Shown piece after piece: positions 13,101 to 23,055 of a DNA stretch of 64,000 bases. Position 1 is the first letter of the stretch. Every line of letters begins with the position of its first letter. A program made the position numbers and the translations under genes. The notes under the pieces were generated by a model that saw only the letters and a list, made by a program, of their open reading frames with translations, was not told the DNA's origin and did no database searches. Origin of the DNA: Halocafeteria seosinensis (Eukaryota > Sar > Bigyra > Bicosoecida); assembly GCA_001687465.1 (NCBI GenBank), contig LVLI01000242.1, positions 1-64,000 on the forward strand. The letters are read 5' to 3'.

Positions 13101-14096
13101 CCGTCGCAGAAGACGAACAGCCGGCCGAATCCTCAGCAGCGTAACTTTGTTGATAGACGAGACGCAGCAGAGCAATCCAAAAAGCATGCACCTGATAATC
13201 CACAAAATCGGTCGTATAGCAATCAGAATGGTTCACTCAAAAACATTCAGGTGAACAAGAACCAAAAAGACCGTCAACCAGCACGCGACGGCGATAGTTC
13301 GCCCTACATGAATGCGCTCTTTGTGCAGAGTCACACCACCGGAGCGAGCAGCCAGCCAAATGATTTCTCTGCATCTTACGGGAGCGCCGCGTCTGCTCGT
13401 CATCAGCAATCGGCTTCTCGATCTGGAAAAGCTAGTTCGTACCGGAATGAGCAGGGGCCCCTCCAATCGAACCCAGCTCGCCCTATGGCTGCTCCTCAGC
13501 GGGAAGACGACGTTTCCGTTAATCCACTAGTTCAACCACCTTCCACCAGCTCCTCATATCCATTAGGTGGCATGTTCCAACAGGAACAGTCTACAGCAGG
13601 AAAAGACTCGGGCGTCAGCAGCGGTCCCCATGATGGCGTCGAGAATTACAATCCTTTTGCCAGTGGCATTTCGTCGCCCTTTATGTTGGATGCTGGTCTT
13701 CTCGATAGCTCTTCAGATCCAACAGGGGCTGAACCTCCTCTTGCTCAATCCTATACTGATGCGCAGAACAAGGCGAATGATTGGGCATTTCCGTCGAGCG
13801 TAGGTCAGTCTAGTGCGAATGTGCAGACATCATCTGAGCATGAGAGCCCATTTGACTTGGGTATGTCCATGGGATTGACCACTGAGAGTAATGATTTCTT
13901 GAATCTTGCTGCGTTGAACGAGCAAGGTTCATCCACGGGATTTGGCTTCCATGGCTTGGGAAGTTCCCTGGGCGTTTCCCTCGAAGAAGATGGGGGCAAT
14001 ATGTCCTACCTTGGTTTGAACATGCAAGGCGCTACGGAGTCTTCTGGGGGTATGTATCATTCTTCACTCGAACAACAACAACGATCGAGTCATTAA
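10121..14096 (+). CDS. Large ankyrin-repeat protein (MASK/ANKHD1-like layout)
   Basis: Exons 10121-10821 and 10895-14096 (intron 73 nt) encode 1300 residues. Residues about 40-760 form a near-continuous ankyrin solenoid of roughly 15 or more units with the usual TPLMKAC, LLIDHGADVN and related signatures; one loop (about 11720-11850) is expanded with acidic and Ser-rich sequence. Then follows a charged helix, LLRELEEEEEKQHTKAQRRK, and a Lys-rich cluster, an arrangement seen after the ankyrin array of ANKHD1/ANKRD17, but there is no KH domain. The last 450 residues are Ser/Gln/Asn-rich and probably disordered. Many repeats end in D-V-N or E-V-N, the consensus asparagine site of FIH hydroxylases, and the next gene is an FIH orthologue. 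Likely a cytosolic or nuclear scaffold; no catalytic domain is seen. Confidence 0.92.
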
Positions 14097-14338
14097 AGCG
14101 ACATTAAACAATGTACACACTTGTATTATGACTACCGTACCAGTCCTCCATCATAACTGACCAAAATTAAAACAACAGTGAACGTAGTATGGATTATTTA
14201 TCATGTATAAGCTCGAATCGCTTTTTGTTGGGGAGCCAATTTGGGAATGATTTCTGGGCCGGTGTTCCAGAGGAAGTTTGTATTTAGTGTTGTTTCCAGG
14301 ATTTTCCCTTCTTTGTATTCATCCAGAATAAACCGACG

Positions 14339-16055
14339 ATGGCTGAACAGAGCTCCCAGAATAATGGTCCCTTGGCTGGAACGGGCACCCACATTGACAC
14401 GAATCGACATAAACCAAGCCGGCCGGAAGCTGCCAGTAATCTTCCAGTTCCATTGGAGCGCTGCACTGAGATACCTCGAATGGACTACCAGAAGGACCGG
14501 CAAGCTATCCATAAGCGCCTCAAGGACTCGTTACCTGTGGTAATAGGCAACTTTTACCCTGTTTTGGACGCTGTAGGGCACTGGAACTTCTCCCATCTGT
14601 ACGATGTCCTGGCCTCCAAGCCCGAGTTCAACAACCATTTCACGGTGTTTACCTCCAAGAAGGGCCATTTCATGTACCATGACGATGAGAAAAATGCTGC
14701 CGGGTAGGTGCACTGAGCACGTGGAAGCGCTCTCAACTTTGGTATCATGGTTACGTTGGGTGTGCAGGTTTGAATTCCAACCGGAAAAGGAGACACATGA
14801 ATTGAAATTCGGTGAATTCGCTTCCGAGTTCCAGAAGCGCTGCAAACTTAATGGAAGGGATGCGTTTAACGATGAGAATTCCAGAAAAGTGACCAAATGG
14901 GATGATATCCACGTTTCGGAATCCTTGGAACTGGATGCTGCGGTGGCTGAAGAGGCTGCTACCTGGAATCAACGAGGCTCCTTATCCTCTGCTCAGACGA
15001 GTGATAGCTCATTAGATGAGAGGAAAGATGAAGTGAGCTCTATAAGTGCCGCTGGCATTGAAGCGTGTGCACCGAATAATCCTGTTCATCGAGTAGGAAA
15101 ATTTGGAAAGATGGATACCACCGAGAGAAAGAAGGAAGCGATGTATCTCCAACAGAAACTGTATGCTGATCTCCCTACGCATTTTGCTAATGAATTTTCT
15201 CGTATCGACTGGCAGAGCCTGTACCAGTTTGTAGGACGCCATGGGTGGAAAACACTTACATCAAATGTCCTACTCATTGGACACGCGGGTTCGACCACCC
15301 CGATCCACTTCGATGAGCAGGAAAATCTCTTTGTACAGATTCAAGGGAAAAAGCAAGTTATACTAGCTTCTCCTGAAAATTACTTGAATCTGTATCCATT
15401 TCCCAGGCATCACCCGGCGGATAGACAAAGCCAAGTAGACCTAGAAGACTTGGACTTTGACAGGTTTCCAGCTGTCAACTCTGTGAAATTTTGGTGGACC
15501 GAATTACAGCCGTCAGAAGTTCTCTATATACCAATTTATTGGTGGCATTATATATCTAGCATTACAGATAGCGTTAGCTTGAACTTTTGGTTCTTGGGAA
15601 AATCTCGTCAAGTCGATTTGGAAGATCCAATTCCTGATAACCAGAGTCGGGTTACGCTCTATAGGAATTTAGAGAAACTTGCCGCTGAAGTTGCCGGCGC
15701 TCGAAAGGCTGCAGAAGCATTCCTTCTCTTGGATAACAGGTTTGAAAGAGAGGATGACATATTAGAGGATGAGGAGCAGGACGCTGAGGATTCTACTAAA
15801 GGGGTAGCACCGACAAGGCTCGACGTACTGAAGACTCTGTTCCAAGCGGCAAGCCACATTGTTTCCCCGAGAGAGGCGCTCTCTGTGCTGATGGAAGTGG
15901 CTCACCGTCGTTTCCGGTATCTGACATTAGAACCTGAAATGGACAGTGTCACTGAGAACACCACGAATGAAACGCCGACAGGAAATGCTAGTGCCCAAGG
16001 GCCGGCCAGAATTGAACCGCATGATAGCGACGATGACGTAGGTTGTGTTGATTAG
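14339..16055 (+). CDS. HIF1AN: FIH-1 (HIF1AN)-type JmjC asparaginyl hydroxylase
   Basis: Exons 14339-14703 and 14768-16055 give 550 residues; the 64-nt intron splits a Gly codon. Sequence is collinear with animal FIH-1: LPVVIGNFYPVL, YLQQKLYADLP, LTSNVLLIGHAG, then the iron and 2-oxoglutarate core HFDEQENLFVQIQGKK (His and Asp ligands near residues 302 and 304, the 2-oxoglutarate-binding Lys 15 residues after the first His), HHPADRQSQVD, and the third ligand in YIPIYWWHYIS. The residues corresponding to FIH Gln203 and Asn205 are kept. Known role of the family: Fe(II)/2-oxoglutarate-dependent beta-hydroxylation of Asn, in HIF-alpha and in many ankyrin repeats. Two features are unlike animal FIH: an acidic, Ser-rich insertion of about 75 residues between N-terminal and catalytic parts, and an acidic C-terminal extension of about 130 residues. 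It lies just downstream of the ankyrin gene. Confidence 0.95.
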
Positions 16056-16510
16056 GAGTAACCTGTGTATTTGCGACTTCTATTTTTTCCCCATCCGACA
16101 ACATCGAATAAAACCACCGATTTCATTGAACACAATAAATTCTTCTCTGATAACTTACAATTTAACCAAACGTTTCACCCGTCCACTATACAGAAGTGCC
16201 AGGAGGACACCCGGAGGGACCCACAGTGGGTCACCCGCTTCTTCGCTTAACTACTTCCAGGTGCAGTGCGGCAGCCACGTGACTCACCGGATACCCCATC
16301 TTTGGCTCTCCTGTTATTATGAGGCATTCCCCGGTTTGATGACGGACGATAGTACCCCCATTTGGACTGTGAGTAACCTCTCGAAAAATTTGGGGAAGTG
16401 GATACATGGTAGTGGATACGAAAAGCTAAAGAACCTGCATCTGGCGGGACGGGAAAAGACTGTATAGAGCCAAAATGTACTCTATAACAGGTTTTTTGGA
16501 CTCCCCTCGC
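16056..16510 (+). promoter_or_regulatory. Intergenic region between the FIH gene and the NPC1-domain gene
   Basis: The first part holds the presumed 3' UTR of the FIH gene, with an AATAAA string at about 16107 and another AATAAA at about 16135 as possible polyadenylation signals. The remainder precedes the ATG at 16511. No further gene is supported. Confidence 0.4.
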
Positions 16511-17901
16511 ATGAGGACGTTCGTCCTCTGGTATGTGCATCTGGCACCGTTGCTTGTATGGAGTGATAAGCTGTGTAATTGGTGGTATGCAGCTTGCTGA
16601 CGTTAGTGGTCCTCCTGGGAGGCTCAGGGAAACAATCATTTGCGAAATCGCCTTCGCATTCGGGATCTCGAGGACATTGGAGGTCAAAGTCTAGTCTCAT
16701 GAATGCGCGCTCCTCTGTCTCGGATTCCCATCCCAGTAGGACCCGGAAAATGGGAGGAACTGAAAAGCGGCAGATGGCTGACTTCTTCGAAGGTTTAGTC
16801 AATTCCGCTAGTTCCCATAACTCCAAGGAGCAACAGGAAAAACTCAAGTTAATTCGGTTGATAAAGGACGAAATTTATCAAGATACAGACGAATATGGAA
16901 GGACCCAAGTGCAGAGAGAAATTGAAGAGCAGGACAAGCAAGAGATACCACCGCAGTATCCAGATGTCGCGGAGGGAAATGGCAGTGACGCGCATTGCGT
17001 ATACACACAAGACCCGGGAGAGCAACCTCGTATCGTGAATGCAAGTGATCCTGCCTATTATCCACAGGTAAGTCTGCTCACCACTCTTGAACAGTAGTGA
17101 TTTCTAACGTCTATCCATGCCATGGGTCACAGAGGCGATATATGAAGTCGCGTCTGCCAGCGGCGTGTACCATGTTCCACAATACGTCTACCTGCTGTAA
17201 TGGTCATCAGGCTGACCTCTTAATGCAGCGGACGGGAGCCATTCAGATGTTTGCGAATCCCGCTCTACTCGGTTGTCAAGCGTGTGCTGACAACCTCGTC
17301 CGCTTTTGGTGCATAGTTACTTGTTCTCCTTTTCAGTCAGAATTTCTTTTGAACGCGTCGATGCGGGAAACATCGGAATATGGACCCATAATAACGGGAA
17401 CATTACTGGGATTTAAGGTATTGAAAGCGATAACATCTCGTATACTCGGCTCTAGTTTATTACTTGTCGTTAACACCGTGACTAATGCAGGATTATCTGT
17501 GCGAGCTATGGGATAGCTGCAAAGACACGGGAACAGTAGGGCTGCTCTCTCTACCTTCTTCAGAAGCGCTATACAAGCTACAGCTTCAAACACATGGCCC
17601 TGCGAATGGCGTTTACTTCTACTTGGACTACGCAGACGAGGATCCAGTAAAGCATCGGGTAAATGCGCCGATACAGAGTTGTAATAACTACATGAACTTG
17701 ACTCATCCGGAGAAAAAAAACATGTCGTGTCCTTGCGAGTCGTGCGGAGCAAGCTGCACAAAAGATGCGGAACCGACCTACTCGCCCGTCGCAGTTTTGT
17801 ATGGATTCAACAAGTGGCCAGTTATTGGGCTCTATATTTTCATCGCCCTCGTGACTGCAATCTCCATATGGAAAGATGGGCTGTGCGACCGCAACAAATA
17901 G
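16511..17901 (+). CDS. Single-pass protein with a stand-alone NPC1 N-terminal (sterol-binding) domain
   Basis: Exons 16511-16530, 16593-17067, 17133-17417 and 17491-17901 sum to 396 residues. The tiny 20-nt first exon completes a signal peptide (MRTFVLCLLTLVVLLGG). Residues 25-135 are basic to acidic and not recognised. Then comes the Cys pattern of the NPC1 N-terminal domain: HCVYTQDPGE, NTSTCCNGHQ, GCQACADNLVRFWC with TCSPFQSEF, and near the end SCPCESCGASC. In NPC1 this luminal domain binds cholesterol and receives it from NPC2. Here one transmembrane helix (WPVIGLYIFIALVTAISIW) and a 10-residue tail follow, and the reading frame stops; no sterol-sensing domain or further helices are present downstream before the next gene. 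A soluble-loop-on-a-stalk sterol carrier is inferred. Confidence 0.85.
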
Positions 17902-17969
17902 CGGTCACATACCACTAGACTTCATGCAGGTAACTGGTCGAAATTCGGCGCAATAAACAGGAAAGATGT

Positions 17970-19730
17970 TCAACTACCACTTGCTGCATCGCTTTCATCA
18001 GATACCTCTTCCTTCAAACTTCCTTGCTTTGCAAATTTATCCTGCAGAGACTCGTCCGGACTTTGAACAGAAGCCGAGCGCATAGTACGCAAAAAGGCGA
18101 CTGACAAATCACTTGAGTCACTGCTAGCAGAAGCAGTTCGCCTAAGGTCATCATCAACCCTCGTTCCAGGATGCATGTTAGCAAAGGTGGATGATCGCGC
18201 TTTGGGCAGCGAGCTATCCAGCAATTCGTGCCTTTCATGAGCAATGTCGCTGTGACCCCTTAAGCGGTTATTTGTCACGTCAAAAGCTACACTGGGGTCT
18301 AGTCCGAGTTGCTCAAACATCTCTTCTCGTTGTTTAGGCATTTTCGGTAGAGGAAAGTTCAAGTTTTCTTTAGCCCATTCCTTATACTGTTCACAGCTAC
18401 GAAATTCGTTTTCGAATATGCGTTCAAGTTCTTCAAAAACGATCTCCAGTATATCATTAAACACATTAGAACGAGGAGGTGTCATCATCACACCTTGGGC
18501 AACCTGATGAGCAGCTTCCTTCACGCGCGAGTTATTGAAATCCAGGGGCAACTTATGGCGGGCGCCTTCTGCAATATACCGTCGAAAAAGGGCTGGACCC
18601 CGTTCTTCCAATAAATTGCTACGGTTAAGAGACCTAAAATCAACAACCTTGAAATAGAATTCTAGCAGAAAAATCTTATCTGGACACTCTTCTAACAAAT
18701 AGGAGCGGAAGAGTTTGATGTATTCCGAGTTCTTTAGGAAATCGTCAAGCACTGGCGGGGTAGAGAACTTGACTGCATGGTGAGCGATGCAGTAGTCCGC
18801 CCCGGCTAAATTAACACGCGGAAGTGCGCATCCTACCACAGAGCATTGTCGTCTCCTCGCATGATCCGGTAGCCATTTTTGTAGTATGTCAAGGAACACC
18901 AAACGCTCCTCTTTCGCTTCCGAACTGTTAAGGAAAAACCCAGCAAACTGCACAAATCAGCTATTAGTACTCAACAAACGAGGGTGAAACAAAGACAAGC
19001 TTGCAAACGTACTTCATTCGACCCAAAAAATCCTTTGAAGACTTGGATCTTAGACCAATTTTTCTCCTGTATTCCAAGTTGGCACACACGATGTTTAAGA
19101 GTAAAGTTCACGGGTCGAAAAAAGAAGCTGCCTCACCTTCATGTGACGCTGCAATACCTCCACCGCAGCGTTTCCTACTCGATGAACGAGTTCACAAACG
19201 TCAGTCACATCCACTGCTGACCCTCTTGTAATGTACTCAATGAGGGTCTGAGCCAACACCACCACTGGACCCTGGGCTGGTTCAGCGTCCTGGACATGTA
19301 TTCAAGAACAGTGATACTTCCCATCAAACGCTCTCCTCCTTCTCGTTTTGCACGCACCTTTTCTGTTATCCTCTGTTCCCTCCATAGAAGCGCTATCTTC
19401 AAAATAATCTTGATCAAGTCCTCCCGAATGGAAGTTGCCACGCTAGGCTCAGCAACTGCATGAACAGGATATTTTCCCTCCATACTCTACGGTAAACTTG
19501 AATCAACAAGTACCAAGATACGTACACTTGGCCGTGGCAGACATGACGGCACCTAGCATCATCTGGGCTCGTTCTCCCAGCTGATCAGCTACTTTTTGCC
19601 TCCCATATTTAGTATTGCTGGAGGGACGGAGATACCAGGATTAAAATAACGCTTTTCATTCCCCCCTCCAGGGGGCCCATAAGTTGGCTTACCTGATGCG
19701 CGAGGCCAAGAACTTCTTGGCCTTGAACAT
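17970..19730 (-). CDS. TNFAIP8-like (TIPE) domain fused to an RGS domain
   Basis: Six exons joined by hand: 19730-19693, 19617-19526, 19455-19358, 19271-19137, 19066-19013 and 18947-17970, total 464 residues, each junction GT-AG and in phase. Residues about 20-140 are rich in amphipathic helices and align by eye with TNFAIP8/TIPE proteins: LGERAQMMLGAVMS, DLIKIILKIALLWREQ, and EVLQRHMKEKN followed by an FF/F-A-x-F-F-L-N-S stretch. From about residue 195 an RGS domain follows (VLDDFLKNSEYIKLFRSYLL ... LLEFYFKVVDF ... NVFNDILEIVFEELERIF), the fold that accelerates GTP hydrolysis on G-alpha. The tail is Ser/Asp-rich and probably disordered. TIPE proteins bind phosphoinositides and have been tied to G-alpha-i signalling in animals. 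The RGS assignment rests on pattern; the TIPE match is stronger. Stop codon is TGA. Confidence 0.82.
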
Positions 19731-20317
19731 ACTATTCAAGATAGTGCTCTATAGAGCAAGGAATAGCATATAAACTACTCTCGGGTGGAGCTGTGTTTCG
19801 GGAACAGCTCTCGTCTTGATATGCAAGATAGGAGTGATACCTACGCACTGAAAGATCATGCGGATAACATGCAGTTTCTTATGCAGCATTCGGAACTGTG
19901 CGTAACAATACGAAAGAATATGTAGTTTTCACGCAATGGATGGGTGTGGATCGTGAAACAAGGGATTGCTGATTCCCGCACGGGGGAATACATGTATTGG
20001 TACAAGGTTGTAGAGTAGGCTTCAATACCGTCCGAAGACAAATGAGCTATCTTGACGCTCCTTCTTGGATCAATGCTCAAAATACACGGTGGTAACCCCT
20101 TGGATTGTAGTGATTTCATACAGGATAGGCGGGAAATGGTGAATGGAGTGGAACCAGTTTACCTTTGGAACACACACGGGCCTTTATTCGAGTGAGAAAA
20201 AAAAACAAAAAAAAACAGACATATTTGCTGTGAAAGCGAGGAATGATGTTCTGATTTAGAATGCACTCCAACAGCCGTGAGGTAACGCCTACTGGGAGTA
20301 TCACAGGTATTACGATA

Positions 20318-20347
20318 TGTATTAGTATTGCTCCTACCGGAAGACGG
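20318..20347 (+). repeat. Fragment of the dispersed repeat, inverted relative to copy 1
   Basis: Thirty bases match the reverse complement of 926-955 with a single mismatch, including ATTGCTCCTACCGGAAGACG. It corresponds to the distal end of the element in copy 1, without the core or the (AC)n tract, so it is either a truncated copy or a shared module of two repeat families. Confidence 0.6.
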
Positions 20348-21102
20348 TACTAGGGCACCAAAGTCTCGTGGTTCCGTTCTCCATGATTCTCTCGGCCTCT
20401 ATTGAATAAGACAACACTAGACCATTTATTACCCAGTACGGTATTTAGTCTGCCCAATACCCTTCCACAGCTTCGACGTACTCACTATACATGTACAACC
20501 AAATATGGTATACATTTAGTACTCAATGGCTGCACTCTGACAGGTCGACCGTGAGCGGAAGTCCTTGGGCTGGGTAGATCCAATGGGAACAAAGTAGAAG
20601 ATGCGGTAATATATCGCTTGATAGCTGTTTCCTTAATCTCGTCTTGAAATTTCAGGGCAGTAACAAAACGATGGCACTGTTTGAACGTATCTCGTTAACC
20701 AAGGTTATCCCGCTTCTTATCGTAGGCCAGGGTAGGCGTGTTGGGGTTGGTAGCGACCGTGCCCTTTGAATGGCTTCTTTCTTTTGCGTGGTTGACAATG
20801 ACTGAAGACTACGATCAGTGGCATTTCGCAACCTCTGAGAACTACAGGTACCGACTCAACGGTATCCTGCTTTGAATACATGTACATGTAATCACAGCTC
20901 CCGGTTCCTCTACACTCTCCGAGTCAGGAAGCACATGACACATGCTCCGTGGGACCATGAAAAAACAGAACTTTGAAATCGCCTCACAAACGTGTGGTGT
21001 TGGAAGAACCCATGAACCCACAGAACCCATATCCTCACCCTGATAAGAGTCTTTTCAGCTCTTGGAAAGGCAGGAAAGCCGGTGGGGCTTAGTCCCTTTA
21101 CG

Positions 21103-21245
21103 AACACACACACATATGTGACAGATAGCCCACCGGTCGGGGATTTGACCGCATCCTCTTAACGAGGATCGGTATGCGCCCGTGTGTGTTCAGCAGCGAC
21201 AGGCCCGCTCTTACGGATTCCGGAAAGTTTTCACTGGCAGCTTCA
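21103..21245 (-). repeat. Dispersed SINE-like repeat, copy 2
   Basis: An (AC)n run is followed by the same core as at 806-851 and 23458-23503 (GACCGCATCCTCTTAACG), then GGTATGCGCCCGTGT and a CAGCAGCGACAGGCCCGCT block shared with copy 3. The core contains the short inverted repeat TCCTC-TTAAC-GAGGA. It sits about 260 bp upstream of the borealin start codon. Confidence 0.7.
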
Positions 21246-21505
21246 CAAGTGGAGTTAACGGCTGGTCGGGAACGCGCGAGGAGCCAGTATTATACGTACA
21301 CGTACAACGTTGGCATATGTTAGTTGGTAATACTTGGTATATAAATAGTAATTTAATATTTATTGTGTATAGGAGCATGGACGGTTCCTGCATAGTCGAT
21401 TTGTAGAATAGTTGAACAAACGGGGAGCTACTTGCTGGAGGAGGTGACGATTACGAGCCCATTTTCACGCCTTTAATCACTCTAACAGACCTACGGGTGA
21501 CAGAG

Positions 21506-22574
21506 ATGCCTCCAAAGAAGAGGGCAGGCAGCCGTGCCAAAACGCACACTACACAGAGCAAGAAACGGGCGCGGCAGAATGAAGTTGATCCGGAGACGAT
21601 CAAATATAAAATGAACTATGAACTCGATGACACCGAGATAGAATGTAAGTGACGGATGATAACCACGGCAAGGTCCCAAGGCTGTGCATCACTAGAGGAG
21701 GAACTGAAACAACGCAATGCAGTAGATAAAAGGATCGACGAGTTACGGTCTTCGGCCAAGCGTCAGGCTCAAAGGATAACCAACACACTAAATGTTCATC
21801 TCGTGAAGCTACCGAAAAGTGTTAGAGAAATGTCAGTCCAAGAATTCTTGGAAAAGCACGAAGGCAAAATTGAGGTGGTCGTCGCAAGAGATAGAAGCAG
21901 GATGTTGAATGATTCGACCAACACAGTCGCTAAGAAGACAGGAACACAGAGCAGGTAAGTATATCACAGTGTTTGGCTATAGGTATGTTGTTGGAATAAG
22001 GTTTTCTGACGTACTCGGCAGATTTTGCTCCACTGTTGTTAAGAACAAAACCACAAGCTCAAGAATTGGACGTACTCTTGGAACGATTAAAGTAAGCCAT
22101 TTGAATAAGGATCTCCGCGCTTCGCTACGTAGATCTTCCACTGGAAACACAGAAAACAAAGGGAACTACAAGCAAGACGCAACAGCAACAGCAACCGAAG
22201 ACGCCGTCATTTAAAACGATGAAAGTAAGTTAAGCACGCTTTCCAAACCAATGCAAGTTTGTGGATACGTTCAACCGGCAACATTCGTCTCTTCACAGTC
22301 TGCCAAGACACCCGCATTCCATCCCGGTTTACCGAAAACACCGGCTACCAAAGGCGAAAGTGGAAGACGAGCTACTGTCAGGGCAACACTTGGAGCAGAT
22401 GAGAGTGGTGATGCTGCTATCATTGAATTCGAACGCTCAGATGGTAGCAAATTCAATTTGTCTGGAGATCCAACCATGTCCTCAAATCTTTCTGAGGAGG
22501 AGCGTGAAAATGCGTTGGCGCAAATAGAATCCTTACGAAGCCAGCTGGACTCAGCTGCTGCAATGCTCCGATAA
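21506..22574 (+). CDS. Borealin (chromosomal passenger complex subunit)
   Basis: Five exons joined by hand (21506-21644, 21723-21954, 22022-22091, 22153-22224, 22299-22574) give 262 residues. The Lys/Arg-rich start MPPKKRAGSRAK precedes a helix that aligns residue for residue with the borealin N-terminal helix ending in VHLVKLPKSVREMSVQEF, the part that forms a three-helix bundle with survivin and INCENP. The middle is basic and Gln/Thr-rich, with KTPSFK and KTPAFHPGLPKTP, comparable to the TP-rich, phosphorylated linker of borealin. The C-terminus (SKFNLSGDPTMSSNLS followed by a helix) resembles the borealin C-terminal dimerisation domain. Role: localisation of Aurora kinase to centromeres and midzone. 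The first splice junction (21645-21722) was chosen because nearer acceptors give a stop codon or a 36-nt intron. Confidence 0.85.
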
Positions 22575-23055
22575 CAGGGGAAGCGAGTAAACGGATAGAA
22601 CATATTGTACGTAACTTGGAGGTGAATTCGAAGGATAAATTTGGAACCAACAAAAATGTCGGGATGTACGCACGAATAGTAAGTACATTGTAGTGCTTCG
22701 GACACTGCACCCCTGGGCCGTTTTACTTTCTGAAGCCCTTTCTTTTTCATACACCCCTCCATAAGGGAATACACAAATGACACCATTTTCTTTCGTATGT
22801 CACTGGTACTGCGTCTCGTTCGGTAATCGGGCAAGGGACTCAGGCCACCTTTCTCTTGCCCCGCAGATTTCCAAGTACAACTTCAAACGACGATTATTGT
22901 AGAATCCGGTGTCTTGATAGACATATTTGCGGCATATTGTTTCCAAAATATTAAGGAGAATGTCGGGACTTCGTACGGATGTAGCATCGTCAAGAACAGC
23001 TCCTAGTGGCTCCCTAATGGACACCGAGGCTGGGATGAACCGTTCATGAACGTAG
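22575..23055 (-). other. Possible exon(s) of an unassigned minus-strand gene
   Basis: On the minus strand a frame open from about 23071 to 22800 reads like protein (RFIPASVSIREPLGAVLDD, then DILLNILETICRKYVYQDTG and NNRRLKLYLEICG). The LLxxLE...YxNxxRxLKLYLE pattern faintly recalls the Mad3/BUB1 TPR region, but it is too short to be sure and I found no convincing splice partners. A second open stretch (22834-22700) follows in another frame. Convergent with borealin. Treated as a possible gene fragment only. Confidence 0.3.

Larger units (their letters stand above)
19731..21505. other. Intergenic region with repeat fragments
   Basis: This 1.8-kb gap lies between the divergent TIPE-RGS and borealin genes. 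Short open frames exist but none has recognisable content or plausible splicing. It holds two pieces of the dispersed repeat (20318-20347 and 21103-21245) and an A-rich tract at 20196-20217. I see no tRNA or other RNA gene. Confidence 0.55.

Noticed and set aside
16579..16592. Start of the NPC1-domain gene at an upstream TTG within the frame
   Set aside because: A 20-nt first exon with ATG at 16511 and a good GTATGT...GCAG intron gives a proper signal peptide and avoids a non-ATG start.
21645..21680. A 36-nt intron at the first borealin junction
   Set aside because: Every other intron here is at least 57 nt; the 78-nt alternative ending at 21722 fits the phase and gives a gap-free helix match.
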